From Demequina oxidasica (GTDB lineage: Bacteria; Actinomycetota; Actinomycetes; Actinomycetales; Demequinaceae), in contig NZ_BBRE01000001.1 in NCBI RefSeq assembly GCF_000975115.1, positions 124,001 to 188,000 of the forward strand: a stretch of 64,000 nucleotides of DNA, given 5' to 3'. Every line of letters begins with the position of its first letter. Within the stretch, counting starts at the first letter, position 1. Below the pieces are notes generated by a model, which had not been told where the DNA came from, ran no database searches, and saw only the letters and a list, made by a program, of their open reading frames with translations. Made by a program: the position numbers and the translations under genes. Positions 27,315-38,555 of the stretch are shown piece by piece.

Positions 27315-28346
27315 TTAACACGAATCGTGACCTTGGCTTAATACTTGGCGGGTCCACGTGACGTCCTCGTCGAGCGCAGCGGTGAGAGCCTCGAGTGACC
27401 CAAAGTCCAGCATCGGCCTGCGCCACTGGACCAGGTCAAGGGCGACCTGGGTGTCATAAATATCGATTCCCACCGCGTCCAACGCGAAGGCCTCGACGCG
27501 CAAGTCGCTACCACCCACGGTGTAGTTGTGGCCCAAACTCACCGCCGCCATCATCCGCGTGTCGACCAGGGGCTTCGCAAGGGCGTTGTCACATGCGTCG
27601 ATGACTGTCAGCCATCCCGCGTACACACCGTGGCGCGGGATCATGCCGGCGGAAACGTCCAAATTTGCCGTCGGGAAGCCAATGGTGCGACCCAACGCGT
27701 CCCCATGAATCACGGTTCCTCGCAGCCGGTGGTGGCGTCCCAATACATCCGTCGCCGCGCGAAGGTCACCCGACTCGAGCAATTCGCGCACCCAGGTGGA
27801 TGACCAGCGGCGCCCAGACTGGGAAACCGCGCAGGCGTCGTCAATCACTTCTACCGCAAACCCGTACTTGCGGCCCAGGTCTCGCATGGTCTCCACGTCA
27901 CCGGCGTTGCCGCGCCCAAAACGCGTGTCCTGACCTACAACTACCGTGGCGGCGTGCAGTCCCTCGACCAGGTAGCGAACCACGAACTCCTCCGCAGTCT
28001 GCTGAGCGAAGTCGAGCGTGTAACGCACCACCAAAGCACCGTCGAGTCCGGTCGCTTCCAGGCGCTCGAGTTTGTCCTGCGTGCCAGTAATGAGCACTGG
28101 TGGGTGCGCGGGATCGTGCACAGCCTTAGGGTGCGGGTCAAAGGTCATCGCGATCGCGACCTGGCCCCGTTCGCGGGCGTCTGCGACCATGCGCGTCAGC
28201 ACCGCCTGGTGGCCAAGGTGGACACCGTCAAAATTGCCCAGCGTCACGATGGTCGGGCCGAGTGAGGTGGGGACATCCGCAAGCGACCGCCAGGTCGTCA
28301 TTGCCTGCGGTGTCATGGTGCCTTGGTCACGAGTCACGTCAGCCAT
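27315..28346 (-). CDS. ribF: Bifunctional riboflavin kinase / FMN adenylyltransferase
   Basis: 343-residue enzyme making FMN and FAD. The N-terminal nucleotidyltransferase domain carries [13 protein letters not shown] (about 35-47) and the RWSSTWVRE segment that replaces the ISSTxIR loop. The C-terminal kinase domain has [12 protein letters not shown] near 218. It overlaps truB by 8 nt, the classic truB-ribF pair. rpsO normally follows closely; here gluABCD is inserted between them. Confidence 0.95.
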   Translation of the reverse strand: MADVTRDQGTMTPQAMTTWRSLADVPTSLGPTIVTLGNFDGVHLGHQAVLTRMVADARERGQVAIAMTFDPHPKAVHDPAHPPVLITGTQDKLERLEATGLDGALVVRYTLDFAQQTAEEFVVRYLVEGLHAATVVVGQDTRFGRGNAGDVETMRDLGRKYGFAVEVIDDACAVSQSGRRWSSTWVRELLESGDLRAATDVLGRHHRLRGTVIHGDALGRTIGFPTANLDVSAGMIPRHGVYAGWLTVIDACDNALAKPLVDTRMMAAVSLGHNYTVGGSDLRVEAFALDAVGIDIYDTQVALDLVQWRRPMLDFGSLEALTAALDEDVTWTRQVLSQGHDSC

Positions 28347-29346
28347 TGTCTACCGCCGCGCCGTTGTCGCTGTCAGTTGCCGCGCTTAGCGGCGCCTCCG
28401 AAGAACTCGTCTCGAACACCACGACGGGCGCGAGCTTGCCGCCGCGCGGACGCAGGATCGCGGCCAAAATGCCGGCGGTAGAAATTGCTGCCACCTCTCC
28501 CCCGTCGGGGGCAATCACGCCGGCCGATGCCGTGGCTGGCTCAGCGACCTTGATTGCTTGGCCGAAGCCCAGGGCCCGGGCTTGCGAGGCGTCGATGGTC
28601 ACGACGGGCAGGGCCGATGCCGCGGCATCGGCGAGCGGGAGCAACGGCAGTCGCTGGCCGTCGTCGACGAGCGCGCCCAAGTCCTCGAGCGAGTGGGCGC
28701 TCCCAAGCAAGATGTCTCCCACCGCGGTACGACGCAGCGCGGTCAGGTGACCGCCCACCCCGAGTGAGTCGCCCAGGTCGCGCGCCAACGCGCGTACGTA
28801 GGTGCCCGAGGACACGTCCACGCTCACGTCGATGTCGACCAGGGCGCCGTCTCGGCGCACGTCGAGCACGTCAAAGCGCGAGACCGTCACGGGACGGGTC
28901 GGCAGTTCCACGTCCTCGCCGTCGCGCACGCGCTTGTACGCGCGCTGGCCGTCCACCTTGATGGCGCTCACCGAGCTGGGGCGCTGCTGAATCTCGCCAC
29001 GTAACCCAGCCACGGCATCGGCGATCGCCTCGTCGGAAACGTCGGAAGCATCGGCCGTCACCAGGACGTCACCCTCGGCGTCATCAGTCACGGTGGACTG
29101 ACCGAGCCGAATGGTGGCGTCGTAGGTCTTGCCGTGGCCCACAAAGTACGTGAGCAACTTGGTGGCCTTGCCGATCCCGATCACCAGCACGCCGGTAGCC
29201 ATGGGATCGAGCGTGCCCGCATGACCAACCTTCTTGGTCTGCGCGAGACGGCGCATGCGGCCTACGACATCGTGGGAGGTCCAGCCCTGAGGCTTGTCGA
29301 CCACCACGATGCCGGGAACCGGCTCGGGCTTAGGCGTCCTCGTCAT
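28339..29346 (-). CDS. truB: tRNA pseudouridine(55) synthase TruB
   Basis: 335-residue enzyme forming pseudouridine 55 in the tRNA T-loop. [15 protein letters not shown] near 17 and [23 protein letters not shown] near 40 hold the catalytic Asp (GTLDP). Later parts include [15 protein letters not shown]. The ATG at 29346 overlaps rbfA by 17 nt; longer starts lack similarity. An 18-bp palindrome made of the over-represented CCGATGC motif lies in the coding sequence at 28614-28631. Confidence 0.95.
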   Translation of the reverse strand: MTRTPKPEPVPGIVVVDKPQGWTSHDVVGRMRRLAQTKKVGHAGTLDPMATGVLVIGIGKATKLLTYFVGHGKTYDATIRLGQSTVTDDAEGDVLVTADASDVSDEAIADAVAGLRGEIQQRPSSVSAIKVDGQRAYKRVRDGEDVELPTRPVTVSRFDVLDVRRDGALVDIDVSVDVSSGTYVRALARDLGDSLGVGGHLTALRRTAVGDILLGSAHSLEDLGALVDDGQRLPLLPLADAAASALPVVTIDASQARALGFGQAIKVAEPATASAGVIAPDGGEVAAISTAGILAAILRPRGGKLAPVVVFETSSSEAPLSAATDSDNGAAVDNG

Positions 29347-29767
29347 CGGACTCGGGGTGCTTGTAAGGGTCCTCGTCGCCTGCGAACTTGGCGCCCTCGC
29401 GCATACGCTTGAGCTCCTCATCCCGCAGTCGCGCGGCCTGCAACGACTCCTCGAGCGAGGCGGCCGTCTCCGGCACCGCGTCGAGGTAGAAGTCGAGCGT
29501 GGGAGTCAGGCGAATGCCCAGCTGCCCACCCACGAGCGACCGCAGCCGGCCCTTGGCCGAAGCCAAGGCCGCTGCTGTGGAAGCCTGTTGTTCCTCATCG
29601 CCAAAGACGGTGTAGAACACGGACGCCTGCTGGAGGTCGCCCGTCATCCGAACGTCGGTGACGGTGACGAATCCCAATCGGGGGTCTTTTATGTCGTTCT
29701 CAAGCGCGCCGGCAACGATCCTCTTGATCGTGCCAGCGAGCTTGAGTGCGCGTGCGGAATCAACCAT
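29330..29767 (-). CDS. rbfA: 30S ribosome-binding factor A
   Basis: 145-residue KH-like assembly factor for 16S rRNA maturation and cold adaptation. Typical segments are [19 protein letters not shown] at the start, [21 protein letters not shown] and [19 protein letters not shown]. The C-terminal tail is acidic. Its ATG shares one base with the infB stop (TAATG), and its own end overlaps truB. Confidence 0.95.
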   Translation of the reverse strand: MVDSARALKLAGTIKRIVAGALENDIKDPRLGFVTVTDVRMTGDLQQASVFYTVFGDEEQQASTAAALASAKGRLRSLVGGQLGIRLTPTLDFYLDAVPETAASLEESLQAARLRDEELKRMREGAKFAGDEDPYKHPESDDEDA

Positions 29768-32448
29768 TAGGTCCTCGGAATCTCCACCATCTCGAACGTC
29801 TCAATGACGTCTCCGACCTGGATGTCGTTGAACTTGCCAAGACCAATACCGCACTCGAAGCCATCCTTGACCTCGGTTGCATCGTCCTTGAAACGGCGCA
29901 GCGTGTCGATCTTCGCTTCGCCGATGACGTTGCCGGCACGGACCACGCGAGCCGCCGCATTGCGACGAATCGTTCCGGTGCGCACAAGGCAACCTGCGAT
30001 GTTTCCGAACTTGGAGCTACGGAAAATCTCCATGATTTCGGCGCCACCACTCTGACGCTCCTCGAACTCGGGCTTGAGCATGCCCTTGAGCGACGCCTCG
30101 ACGTCCTCGAGAACGCGGTAGATGACCGAGTAGAAGCGCATGTCGACGCCCTCGCGGTCCGCGAGTTCCTGGACACGCTCGGCGGGGCGAACGTTGAATC
30201 CGAGGATAATCGCGTTGTCGACCGTGGCAAGGTTGACGTCGTTCTGCGTGACAGCACCCACACCACGGTGGATGATGCGCAGGTCGACTTCCTTGCCCAC
30301 ATCGATCTGGAGCAACGCGTCCTCGAGTGCCTCGACGGCACCGGAGACGTCACCCTTGATGATGAGGTTGAGCGTGTCGACCTTGCCATCTTCGAGGGCC
30401 TGGTTGAAGTCCTCAAGGCTGATGCGCTTGCGACGCTTGGCCAGCTGAGCTGCCCGCTCGGCCGTCTCGCGCTTCTCCGCAATCTGACGGGCGGTACGGT
30501 CGTCGTCGGCCACCAGGAAGGTGTCGCCGGCGCCGGGCACCGAGGTCAGGCCGATCACAAGCACCGGGCGGGCGGGAAGGGCTTCCTTCACGGGCTGGTC
30601 GTGCTCATCGAACATCGCACGCACACGGCCGTGAGCCGTACCCGCGACGATCGAGTCGCCCACACGCAGCGTTCCGGAGTTGACCAGCACCGTCGCGACG
30701 GCACCGCGTCCCTTGTCCAGGTGAGCCTCGACGGCCACACCGCGAGCGTCCTTGTTGGGGTTCGCTCGCAGGTCAAGACCGGCGTCTGCGGTGAGCAGTA
30801 CGGCCTCGAGCAGCGCGTCGATGTTCTTGTTCTGGATCGCGGACACGTCAACGAACATGGTCTCGCCGCCGTACTCCTCAGCAACCAAGTTGTACTCGGT
30901 CAACTGCTGGCGGATCTTGCCAGGGTTGGCGCCTTCCTTATCGACCTTGTTCACCGCAACCACGATCGGCACGTTGGCCGCCTGTGCGTGGTTGAGGGCC
31001 TCAATGGTCTGAGGCATGACGCCGTCGTCGGCAGCGACCACGAGGATCGCGATGTCGGTGACCTTGGCGCCACGGGCACGCATGGCGGTAAACGCCTCGT
31101 GACCCGGGGTGTCAATGAACGTGATGGCGCGGTTGACGCCTTCGTGCTCGTGGTGGACCTGGTAAGCACCGATGTGCTGCGTGATGCCGCCGGCCTCGCC
31201 GGAGATCACGTCGGCGTGGCGGATTGCGTCCAGCAGGCGCGTCTTACCGTGGTCAACGTGACCCATGACGGTGACGACCGGCGGGCGTGCCTCGAGCTCT
31301 TCATCGGTCTCCGCCTCAAGTTCGGCGTCGATGTCGATGTTGAAGTCCTCGAGCAGCTCGCGGTCCTCCTCCTCGGGCGACACGATCTGGATCTTGTAAC
31401 CCAGCTCGGCACCCAGCGTCGCGAACGTGTCCTCATCCAGCGACTGCGTCGCAGTTGCCATCTCACCAAGGTGGAACAGCACGGTCACGAGCGACGCGGG
31501 AATCACGTCAATCTTCTCGGCAAAGTCAGCCAACGTCGCGCCGCGGCGAAGACGGATCAGCGTCTCACCGTTACCGCGAGGAATGTTGACGCCGCCAATG
31601 GCGGGCGCCTGACTCTGCTCGTATTCGGCCCGCTTCGCGCGCTTCGACTTGCGCGAACGTGCAGGCTTGCCTCCCTGGCGACCGAAGGCACCTGCGGTGC
31701 CACCGCCACGTCCACGTCCACCTGCGGCCGGACGGCCACCGGGGCCGCCGAATCCACCGGGACGACCAGGAGCTCCACCGGGTGCGCCGCCTGGGCCACC
31801 GCGGCCGGGTGCACCCCGGTTGGGTGCCTGAGCGGGCATCTGACCCGGGGTCGGGCGTGCGCCACGAGGTCCGGGTGCGCCACCTGCACCTGCAGGACGA
31901 CCGCCCGGCGCACCGCCGGGACGACCCTGCGGGCGAGGAGCCTGGAAGGGGTTGTTGCCGCCCGGACGGGGGCGCGGGCGAGGAGCCCCCGCCTTGTCCG
32001 AGAACGGGTTATTGCCGCCCGGACGCGGACGCGGACGCGGCATGTCGCCGGGCGTCGGAGCATCGGTCTTGGCTGCTGCCGCAGGAGCGTCAGCCGAGGC
32101 GTCCGCGGGTGCGGAGGCATCGGCCGGCTTTGCGGGTGTTGCCGCTGCCGGTGCCGAAGGTGCGGGCGCCGATGCTGCGGGAGCCACTTCCTTAGCCGGC
32201 GCCTCGGGGGCGGCAGGCTTGGGGGCGGCAGGCTTGGGTGCCGCAGGCTTCTTCGCTGCGGGCTTGGGGGCCTCGGCGGGCTTCTCGGCGGGTGCCGGGA
32301 ATGCCTCCTTCGCCTTGCGCACCACTGGTGCTTCAAGGGTGGAAGACGGACCCTTCACGTACTCACCGATTTCGGTGAGCTTGGCGATTAGGTCCTTGCT
32401 CGATACTCCGAGCTCTTTCGCGATCTCATGGACGCGGGGCTTTGCCAC
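29767..32448 (-). CDS. infB: Translation initiation factor IF-2
   Basis: 893-residue GTPase that places initiator tRNA on the 30S subunit. The first ~300 residues are a low-complexity Ala/Pro then Gly/Arg/Pro region, typical of actinobacteria. The G domain starts near 388 with [20 protein letters not shown] and NKVDKEG follow, then domains II-IV. The start is GTG 32448, with AGGAGAA at 32451-32457. The leader holds two mutually exclusive hairpins, one covering this ribosome site. The long open frame on the opposite strand is a composition effect. Confidence 0.97.
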   Translation of the reverse strand: MAKPRVHEIAKELGVSSKDLIAKLTEIGEYVKGPSSTLEAPVVRKAKEAFPAPAEKPAEAPKPAAKKPAAPKPAAPKPAAPEAPAKEVAPAASAPAPSAPAAATPAKPADASAPADASADAPAAAAKTDAPTPGDMPRPRPRPGGNNPFSDKAGAPRPRPRPGGNNPFQAPRPQGRPGGAPGGRPAGAGGAPGPRGARPTPGQMPAQAPNRGAPGRGGPGGAPGGAPGRPGGFGGPGGRPAAGGRGRGGGTAGAFGRQGGKPARSRKSKRAKRAEYEQSQAPAIGGVNIPRGNGETLIRLRRGATLADFAEKIDVIPASLVTVLFHLGEMATATQSLDEDTFATLGAELGYKIQIVSPEEEDRELLEDFNIDIDAELEAETDEELEARPPVVTVMGHVDHGKTRLLDAIRHADVISGEAGGITQHIGAYQVHHEHEGVNRAITFIDTPGHEAFTAMRARGAKVTDIAILVVAADDGVMPQTIEALNHAQAANVPIVVAVNKVDKEGANPGKIRQQLTEYNLVAEEYGGETMFVDVSAIQNKNIDALLEAVLLTADAGLDLRANPNKDARGVAVEAHLDKGRGAVATVLVNSGTLRVGDSIVAGTAHGRVRAMFDEHDQPVKEALPARPVLVIGLTSVPGAGDTFLVADDDRTARQIAEKRETAERAAQLAKRRKRISLEDFNQALEDGKVDTLNLIIKGDVSGAVEALEDALLQIDVGKEVDLRIIHRGVGAVTQNDVNLATVDNAIILGFNVRPAERVQELADREGVDMRFYSVIYRVLEDVEASLKGMLKPEFEERQSGGAEIMEIFRSSKFGNIAGCLVRTGTIRRNAAARVVRAGNVIGEAKIDTLRRFKDDATEVKDGFECGIGLGKFNDIQVGDVIETFEMVEIPRT

Positions 32449-32454
32449 AATTCT

Positions 32455-32488
32455 CCTGTCTTGGTTCGACCAAGACAGGGTCGAACCA
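32455..32488 (-). promoter_or_regulatory. infB leader with two mutually exclusive hairpins (candidate RNA switch)
   Basis: On the mRNA strand, hairpin A pairs TGGTTCGACC (32488-32479) with GGTCGAACCA (32471-32462), 10 bp and a 7-nt loop. Hairpin B pairs CCTGTCTTGG (32479-32470) with CCAAGACAGG (32464-32455), 10 bp and a 5-nt loop. They share 32462-32471 and 32479, so only one can form. The B arm ends in GG that is part of the Shine-Dalgarno AGGAGAA; A leaves it free. Confidence 0.8.
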
Positions 32489-32579
32489 TCGTTACTGCTG
32501 GGTACTCATCGTGAGGCACTCATCGGGTTGCCATGGGCTTTCGTCCCGTTCTATCGATGGTCATCAAGGGCACGGTCTC

Positions 32580-32867
32580 TTAGCTCTCCAGCGTGATGCC
32601 GGAGGCGTCTGCCTGTGGGGCGCGAAATGCGCGTCCAAAGGCTCGACGCTGAAGCGCCGTTGCAAGGCATTCGTCGCTGCGGTGCAGCCACGCGCCTCGC
32701 CCCGGCAACGAACGGTTCAAATCGGCCACCACAAGGTTGCCGTCTAATACCACTCGCATCAGGACCGACTGAGCGTCCAACTTCCGGCATCCCACGCACG
32801 TCCGCACCGGCCCAGAGGGGTCCGACGCGGGGGTGCGAGATGCCAGCGGCTGGCTGCTCAGCGTCAT
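32580..32867 (-). CDS. ylxR: YlxR family RNA-binding protein
   Basis: 95-residue protein of the nusA-infB operon, with the family signature VRTCVGCRKLDAQSVLMRVV near residue 21 (VRTCVGCR is the core) and the GRGAWLHRSDECLATALQRRAF segment. Structural relatives bind RNA, and the family has been linked to RNase P in other bacteria. It lies between nusA and infB, the usual place, and ends 131 nt before infB. Confidence 0.92.
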   Translation of the reverse strand: MTLSSQPLASRTPASDPSGPVRTCVGCRKLDAQSVLMRVVLDGNLVVADLNRSLPGRGAWLHRSDECLATALQRRAFGRAFRAPQADASGITLES

Positions 32868-32884
32868 CAGTCTACCGGGTTGCG

Positions 32885-33937
32885 CTAGTGGGCGGCACCG
32901 GGCGCGTCGGATTCGGCAGAATCTCCGTCCACCGCGTCAGGTCCCGCGGCGCCATCGGGCGCCTCATCTGAGCGAATGTCGATGCGCCAGCCCGTCAATC
33001 GCGCGGCGAGACGGGCATTCTGCCCCTCCTTGCCGATCGCGAGTGACAGGTGAAAATCGGGGACAATCACGCGGGCGGCGCGAGCCTCGAGGTCGACCAC
33101 CGTGACTGAGACGACGCGGGACGGAGAAAGCGCGTTGCCCACGTAGGTCGCCGGGTCTTCATCCCAATCGACAATGTCAATCTTCTCGCCGTGCAGTTCG
33201 CTCATGACGGCACGCACTCGCGCGCCCATGGGACCGATGCAGGCTCCCTTGGGGTTGACCCCGGGGATAGTCGCGCGGACGGCCATCTTGGTGCGGTGGC
33301 CCGCCTCACGGGCGACACTCATGATCTCCACCGTGCCGTCGGCGATCTCGGGCACTTCGAGTTCAAAAAGCTTGCGGACTAGGCCCGGGTGGGTCCTGGA
33401 CAGCGTGATCGAGGGGCCCTTCATGCCCCGCGAGACATCGAGTACAAACGCACGCAGCCGCTCGCCATGCGTGTAGGTCTCCGTGGGCACCTGCTCGTGA
33501 GCCGGCAGCAGGCCCTCGACGTCACCCATATCTAGGTGCACGTTACGCGGGTCCGCGCTCTGCTGAATGATGCCGGAAACCAGCTGGCCTTCCTTATCCG
33601 CGTACTCGCCCAGCACGGCGTCGTCTCCCGCCTGGCGCAGGCGCTGGAAGATCACCTGACGGGCCGTCGAGGTCGCGATACGGCCAAAGTCGGCCGGAGT
33701 GTGGTCGAACTCTGGTGACAGGTCGACGAGCTCGCCCTCCTCGGACTTATTCTCCTCGCGGGCCAGGATCGACACCTTGCCGCTCGCGCGGTCCAAGTGA
33801 GCACGAGCGAGAGAGTACGCGCCGGGAGTCTTGTGGTACGCGGACAGGAGCGCCTGCTCGATTGCGTCAATCAGGACGCCGAGTTTGATGTCCTTTTCCT
33901 TCTCGAGCCCCTGCAGGGCACGCATATCAATGTCCAT
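32885..33937 (-). CDS. nusA: Transcription termination/antitermination factor NusA
   Basis: 350-residue RNA polymerase-associated factor. Order: N-terminal polymerase-binding domain ([15 protein letters not shown] near 20), S1 domain to about 200, then two KH domains with [15 protein letters not shown] and [19 protein letters not shown]. It lacks the C-terminal acidic repeats of enterobacterial NusA, as is usual here. The ATG at 33937 overlaps rimP by 11 nt; the tail is Asp/Ala-rich. Confidence 0.95.
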   Translation of the reverse strand: MDIDMRALQGLEKEKDIKLGVLIDAIEQALLSAYHKTPGAYSLARAHLDRASGKVSILAREENKSEEGELVDLSPEFDHTPADFGRIATSTARQVIFQRLRQAGDDAVLGEYADKEGQLVSGIIQQSADPRNVHLDMGDVEGLLPAHEQVPTETYTHGERLRAFVLDVSRGMKGPSITLSRTHPGLVRKLFELEVPEIADGTVEIMSVAREAGHRTKMAVRATIPGVNPKGACIGPMGARVRAVMSELHGEKIDIVDWDEDPATYVGNALSPSRVVSVTVVDLEARAARVIVPDFHLSLAIGKEGQNARLAARLTGWRIDIRSDEAPDGAAGPDAVDGDSAESDAPGAAH

Positions 33938-34436
33938 CGGGTGCGTCCTCTTCCTCAAACTTCGCGTTCTTCAACTTCTTCATTTCAACTTCGATCCGCC
34001 CGTCAGCGATGTCGTTCAGGGCATACGAGACGCGCTCGCCGGCGGTCTCCAGCACCACCGCATCGTCCTCGACATCCACGATGCGGCCAGTGGCCGTCGC
34101 GCCCTCTGCGAGGTCGAGTGTGACCAAGCGGGTGCGCGCGCGCATGAAGTGGCCACGCTCGGTGAGTGGGCGGTCGATTCCCGGGGTGGAGACCTCGAGC
34201 GTGTACTCGTTCTTGGGGACGTTTGCCTCGTCCAGCGCCGCGCCAATCGCGCGCGATGCCACCGCAATCGCGTCTAGGCTGGCGGAGCCCACCTCGGTCT
34301 CAGGCAGATCCAGCGTGATGAGAACGCGTGTGCGCTTTCCCGCCGGTGAGACGGCGACCCCATCGACGACCAACCCGGCGGCTTGGGCCCCGGGTGTCGC
34401 GAGGTCGGCAATCTGGCGTGAGATGTCCATAGTCAT
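33927..34436 (-). CDS. rimP: Ribosome maturation factor RimP
   Basis: 169-residue 30S assembly factor. The family motifs [14 protein letters not shown] near 93 and the preceding acidic strand are clear. It is the first gene of rimP-nusA-ylxR-infB-rbfA-truB-ribF. GGGGAGGCG precedes the start. It is divergent from the DUF4439-like lipoprotein gene. Confidence 0.94.
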   Translation of the reverse strand: MTMDISRQIADLATPGAQAAGLVVDGVAVSPAGKRTRVLITLDLPETEVGSASLDAIAVASRAIGAALDEANVPKNEYTLEVSTPGIDRPLTERGHFMRARTRLVTLDLAEGATATGRIVDVEDDAVVLETAGERVSYALNDIADGRIEVEMKKLKNAKFEEEDAPDGH

Positions 34437-34526
34437 CGCCTCCCCGCGCGCGGATGCGCGCTCCGTTTCTTAAATTCGTCAGGACACAGTCTAAGCCCAG
34501 GCCAAGTGCATGTCATGATGGCGGAC

Positions 34527-35648
34527 ATGAGCGCCCGCCGAGCCACCAACTCTACCGTCCGACCGTGGTCCGCGGTGCTGCTTGCCGGCGCGCTGGTCGT
34601 GGGGGTTGCCGGCTGTTCCTGGCACCTCGAGAAGGAGCCCGTCGTGTACCCGTCTGCCGACGCGGTCACCCTTGAACGCGACGATGCTGCCGCGCGCGAG
34701 CAGCATGTGCTTGACGTTCTTGGTTCAGGCTCAAGCGATGGAGTATCTGCATCCGATCTCGCGTCCATCGAAGCCCAGGCTGCCCCCGCACATCTGGAGG
34801 CGCTGGGCGGCGTCTATGTCGCGACTCCCTCCCCCGCCCCGTCGCCCTCCCCGTTCACCGGTTCTCTTGACGACGCGGTCACGCAGGCGCGTGAGGGAGC
34901 CCTGGAGACCGCGACCACGACCACCGACTCAAATCTTGCACTCTTGCAGTCCAGCATGGGCCTCACGCACGCTTTCGCGCTGTGGTGGGCACAGAACACC
35001 GCCTTGGCCGAGACCCTGCAGCCCACACCATCGCCCACCCCTCTCGCGTCACCCAGCGGCGCGCTCCCGGGTGAGCCAGAGCCGAACGTGACCGGCGAAC
35101 CATCCACGAGCGAGAGCGCGATTCCGGCGGTGAGTGCCTCCCCGGAGCCCATCCCCGTGACCGCCGACGAACGGGTCCTGCCCACCAGCGTCGACCTTGG
35201 AGATGCGTTCCTCCCCGCCAGCGCCGACGCCATCTCCCCTGTGACCCTCGGCGACCTCGCCGTGGCACACGACCGGGCGCGGTTCCTCTACGAGGTCATC
35301 GCCGCCAAGTCCGCAGGTGAGGAGCGCGCCAATGCACTCGCTCGCCGTGACATTCATGCGGCGCGTGCGGATGAGTTCGGCGCTCTTGCCGGGGACCAGG
35401 ACCGCCGGCAGGAGCTGTACGACGTTCCTCCCACCCTGGTTGACACGGCGCTGTCGCGCGCGGTGACCGCCAGGGAGACCGAATTTGCGCTGGGCACAAG
35501 CTATGCAGCCATGCTGGACGGCGTGACTACCGAGAACCGCGGGTGGATACTCAACGCGGCGTTCGACGCCTTCGCTGCGGGGTCGTTGCAGCCTGGCTTC
35601 ACCCCGGACAAGTTCCCGGTGCTACCCGGACTTCAACCCGTCGGGTAG
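34527..35648 (+). CDS. Lipoprotein with DUF4439 / ferritin-like C-terminal domain
   Basis: 373 residues from ATG 34527, with alternative in-frame starts from 34506. The signal peptide ends at the lipobox VAGC (Cys 30). A Pro/Ser-rich spacer occupies the middle (about 100-230). The C-terminal 130 residues look helical: LAVAHDRARFLYEVIAAKS, RRDIHAARADEFGAL and TARETEFALGTSYAAML match the DUF4439 ferritin-like pattern often encoded between rimP and proS in actinobacteria. Ferritin-type metal ligands are not obviously complete. The function is unknown. Confidence 0.68.
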   Translation: MSARRATNSTVRPWSAVLLAGALVVGVAGCSWHLEKEPVVYPSADAVTLERDDAAAREQHVLDVLGSGSSDGVSASDLASIEAQAAPAHLEALGGVYVATPSPAPSPSPFTGSLDDAVTQAREGALETATTTTDSNLALLQSSMGLTHAFALWWAQNTALAETLQPTPSPTPLASPSGALPGEPEPNVTGEPSTSESAIPAVSASPEPIPVTADERVLPTSVDLGDAFLPASADAISPVTLGDLAVAHDRARFLYEVIAAKSAGEERANALARRDIHAARADEFGALAGDQDRRQELYDVPPTLVDTALSRAVTARETEFALGTSYAAMLDGVTTENRGWILNAAFDAFAAGSLQPGFTPDKFPVLPGLQPVG

Positions 35649-35749
35649 CACCCGGGCACCCCAGCACCCCGCGCTTCTATTGGTCCGTTTTGGCACGCTT
35701 TTCAGGGGGTCCGAGCGCCCTGTTGGTCCGATCCCCGCCACGCCAGCAG

Positions 35750-37558
35750 TTACACAGTTTGTGACAGATCGGCACGCACTGCGGCGGCCACGTGCTCAAT
35801 GACGTCGTCGACGGGCAGGTTCTCGCTCGAGCCGGTGGCCCGCACCTTAAACTCCACGTGTCCATCGGCCAGTCCGCGGCCCACGACCACTGTGAAGGGC
35901 GCGCCGATGAGCTCGGCATCCTTGAATTTCACGCCCGGCGACACCTTGGGACGGTCGTCGTAGCAGACCTCGATGCCGTCGGCCTCGAGAGCTTTGGAGA
36001 TCGCCTCGGCCTTGTCGTGCATCGCGTCGTCCTTGCCGGCTGCGATCACGTGCACGTGATACGGAGCAACGTGCGTGGGCCATTTGAGACCCAGCTCGTC
36101 GTTGTTGTTCTCCGCGAGCAGGGCGAGTGCGCGCGTGACGCCCACACCGTACGAACCCATGGTGACGACCTGCTGCTTGCCGTTGACGTCTAGCACCTTG
36201 AGGTCCAGGGCCTCAGCGTACTTGCGGCCCAGCTGGAAGATGTGGCCGATCTCGACGCCGCGTGCGAGCTCGAGCGGGCCCGAGCCATCGGGAGCCTCGT
36301 CGCCGGCGAGTACCTCGGCAGCCTCAATCACACCGTCGCCAACAAAGTCACGACCCATGGTGAGTTCGAAGACGTGCTTGCCGGGCGCATCGGCGCCGGT
36401 AATCCAGCGGGTACCTGGGACGATGCGCGGGTCCAGCAGGTACGGGATCGTCGCGTCCTCGGCGGACAAGAATTCGACGTCCGCGGGCCTCGCCTGGGGA
36501 CCGAGCACGCCGGGTCCGATGTACCCCTTAACGAGCTCGGGGTGCTTCTTGATGTCTTCCTCAGTCGCGGGCTCCACGGTCGCAGGGGCCAGAGCGGCCT
36601 CAAGGCGCGTCATGTCCACGGCGCGGTCGCCGGGCAGCCCCACTACGAGGATGCCCCGCTCGCCTGCGGGGTTGGTGGCGGCGATGACCACGTTCTTGAG
36701 CGTGTCCGCCGCGGTCCAGGGACGGTCCGCGCGGGGGTGAAGCGCGTTCGCGGCATCCACGAGCGTGTCAATCGTGGGAGTCTCAGGCGTGTCCTCGACG
36801 TGAGCCGCGGGGGCATCGGAGAAATCAATCGCATCCGGCACCGGAGTGGTGACTGCCTCGACGTTGGCGGCGTAGCCACCGGGCGAGCGCACATAGGTGT
36901 CCTCGCCGATGGGCGTGGGACTCAGGAACTCCTCGGACTTGGAGCCCCCCATGGCTCCCGACGTCGCCGTAACGATGACGTACTCGAGGCCCATGCGGTC
37001 AAAGATGCGCACGTAGGCGTCGCGCTGTGCCTGGTAGGAGGCCTCGAGCCCGGCATCGTCGATGTCGAAGCTGTACGCGTCCTTCATGATGAACTCGCGC
37101 CCGCGCAGGAGCCCCGCGCGGGGGCGGGCCTCGTCGCGGTACTTGTTCTGGATCTGGAAGATCGTCAGCGGCAGGTCCTTGTACGAGTTGTACAGGTCCT
37201 TTACGAGCAGGGTGAACATCTCCTCGTGGGTGGGCGCGAGCAGCATGTCCGTGCCCTTGCGGTCCTGAAGACGGAACAGGTTGGGGCCGTACTCGTCCCA
37301 ACGGCCCGTGACCTCGTAGGGCTCCTTGGGTAGCAGCGCGGGAAAGTGAACCTCTTGCGCACCGGAGGCCTCCATCTCTTCGCGGACAATGGCCTCGACC
37401 TTGGCGAGCACCCGCAGGCCCAGCGGCAGCCAGGTATAGATGCCGGGGGCGGCACGACGAATGTAGCCCGCGCGAACCAGCAGCTTGTGCGAAGCGACCT
37501 CCGCCTCGGCGGGGTCTTCACGGAGGGTACGGAGAAAGAGAGTAGACATGCGCAACAT
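35750..37558 (-). CDS. proS: Prolyl-tRNA synthetase
   Basis: 602-residue class II synthetase charging tRNA-Pro. The N-terminus [15 protein letters not shown] is typical. Motif 2 ([23 protein letters not shown], core [17 protein letters not shown]) is near 135. An INS editing-type domain occupies about 225-400, and the anticodon-binding domain the last 110 residues. The ATG at 37558 has TAGGCT ending 7 nt upstream and no Shine-Dalgarno. The 101-nt gap to the convergent lipoprotein gene shows no clear hairpin, only an 8-bp direct repeat TTGGTCCG (35680, 35723). Confidence 0.97.
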   Translation of the reverse strand: MLRMSTLFLRTLREDPAEAEVASHKLLVRAGYIRRAAPGIYTWLPLGLRVLAKVEAIVREEMEASGAQEVHFPALLPKEPYEVTGRWDEYGPNLFRLQDRKGTDMLLAPTHEEMFTLLVKDLYNSYKDLPLTIFQIQNKYRDEARPRAGLLRGREFIMKDAYSFDIDDAGLEASYQAQRDAYVRIFDRMGLEYVIVTATSGAMGGSKSEEFLSPTPIGEDTYVRSPGGYAANVEAVTTPVPDAIDFSDAPAAHVEDTPETPTIDTLVDAANALHPRADRPWTAADTLKNVVIAATNPAGERGILVVGLPGDRAVDMTRLEAALAPATVEPATEEDIKKHPELVKGYIGPGVLGPQARPADVEFLSAEDATIPYLLDPRIVPGTRWITGADAPGKHVFELTMGRDFVGDGVIEAAEVLAGDEAPDGSGPLELARGVEIGHIFQLGRKYAEALDLKVLDVNGKQQVVTMGSYGVGVTRALALLAENNNDELGLKWPTHVAPYHVHVIAAGKDDAMHDKAEAISKALEADGIEVCYDDRPKVSPGVKFKDAELIGAPFTVVVGRGLADGHVEFKVRATGSSENLPVDDVIEHVAAAVRADLSQTV

Positions 37559-37565
37559 GGGGCTA

Positions 37566-37571
37566 AGCCTA
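37566..37571 (-). promoter_or_regulatory. Probable -10 element of proS (leaderless)
   Basis: TAGGCT with a 7-nt spacer (TAGCCCC) to the ATG. Confidence 0.5.
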
Positions 37572-37601
37572 CTGGCGCACGTGGCCTGTCACGAGCGCGG
37601 G

Positions 37602-38555
37602 TCAGAACATGACAGTCGCGAAGGTCCCGACCTCTTCGAAGCCCACCGCACGGTAGCCCGCCACTGCGGGGGCGTTAAAGTCGTTCACGTACAGCGACAC
37701 CGTGGGAGCGATCGTCGCGCGCACAGATTCGACCACTGCGGCCATCCCTGCCTTGGACAGTCCGCGTCCACGCACGGCGGGGTGTACCCATACTCCCTGC
37801 ACTTGAGCGACGTTGCACCCCACGGCGCCTACGTCTGCCTTGAACAGCACCTGCCTGCGCCTCTCGAGCGTGCCGAACTGCGCAAACACCCGTCCGCCGC
37901 GCACTAAGGCACGCAGCCGGTCCTCGTACGCCGCACGCCCGTGATGCATCGGGTCGTAACCCACCTCCCCCACAAACATGTGGACTGAGGCGGGCAGCAA
38001 TAGATCGTAGTCAGCCATGGTCGCCGGGCGCACCGCTGCGAGCTCGAGCCCCGAGCCGTCGCTCATTACATGCTTGGGGCCAGTCGCCAAGGCCATCGAC
38101 AGTTGCCGGTCGCGCACCTCGCGCGCGGGTCCCCACCACGGCTCCACTCGACCCCACAGGTCGAGCATCAGATCCGCGCTACCGACCAGGGCGGCGGGAC
38201 GGTTGAGCCTGCCCACCATCGCCGCCGCGACCTCCGCGCGGACATCATCGGTGGAAAAAGTGCCACTGCCAGCCACAGCATTGTCCGCCTCGGGAATGAG
38301 TGCCGTCAGATTGGCGCCGTTCCAGATGATGCCGACGCTCTCGCGGTTCATACCCGGCAGTCCACGACTGCCACGGCGCTTCACGGCCCATAGGTACGGG
38401 GGGACGATGCCGGAGTCGCGCGCGGTCTCAAGGTGCATCGCGAGGACGCAGTTGCCGACTGGGTCCTGCGCACACCATTCAAGCGCCTGATCGAGGTCAC
38501 GCCGCTGCAGGGGCGCCAGCGAGTGCTGTGCGCGCCTGAGCAGCGAATCGGTCAT
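37602..38555 (-). CDS. DUF4081 GNAT family acetyltransferase
   Basis: 317-residue protein with an N-terminal DUF4081-type region (residues 10-150) and a C-terminal GNAT fold. The acetyl-CoA loop is [20 protein letters not shown] near 245, and the ending [21 protein letters not shown] is typical. The family is conserved beside ispG in actinobacteria; the substrate is unknown. Its ATG overlaps the ispG stop by 4 nt. Confidence 0.87.
   Translation of the reverse strand: MTDSLLRRAQHSLAPLQRRDLDQALEWCAQDPVGNCVLAMHLETARDSGIVPPYLWAVKRRGSRGLPGMNRESVGIIWNGANLTALIPEADNAVAGSGTFSTDDVRAEVAAAMVGRLNRPAALVGSADLMLDLWGRVEPWWGPAREVRDRQLSMALATGPKHVMSDGSGLELAAVRPATMADYDLLLPASVHMFVGEVGYDPMHHGRAAYEDRLRALVRGGRVFAQFGTLERRRQVLFKADVGAVGCNVAQVQGVWVHPAVRGRGLSKAGMAAVVESVRATIAPTVSLYVNDFNAPAVAGYRAVGFEEVGTFATVMF

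Noticed and set aside
31650..32330. Possible repeat array in the G/R/P- and A/P-rich part of infB
   Set aside because: It is the normal low-complexity IF2 N-terminus of actinobacteria, not a CRISPR or mobile repeat.
29746..32391. Open frame of 881 codons on the plus strand
   Set aside because: It is exactly antisense to infB, has no family-like motif, and long antisense frames are expected at this G+C content.
35680..35730. Direct repeat TTGGTCCG as attachment site or T-box fragment
   Set aside because: Only 8 bp, lies at the 3' end of proS rather than its leader, and no specifier or antiterminator structure was seen.
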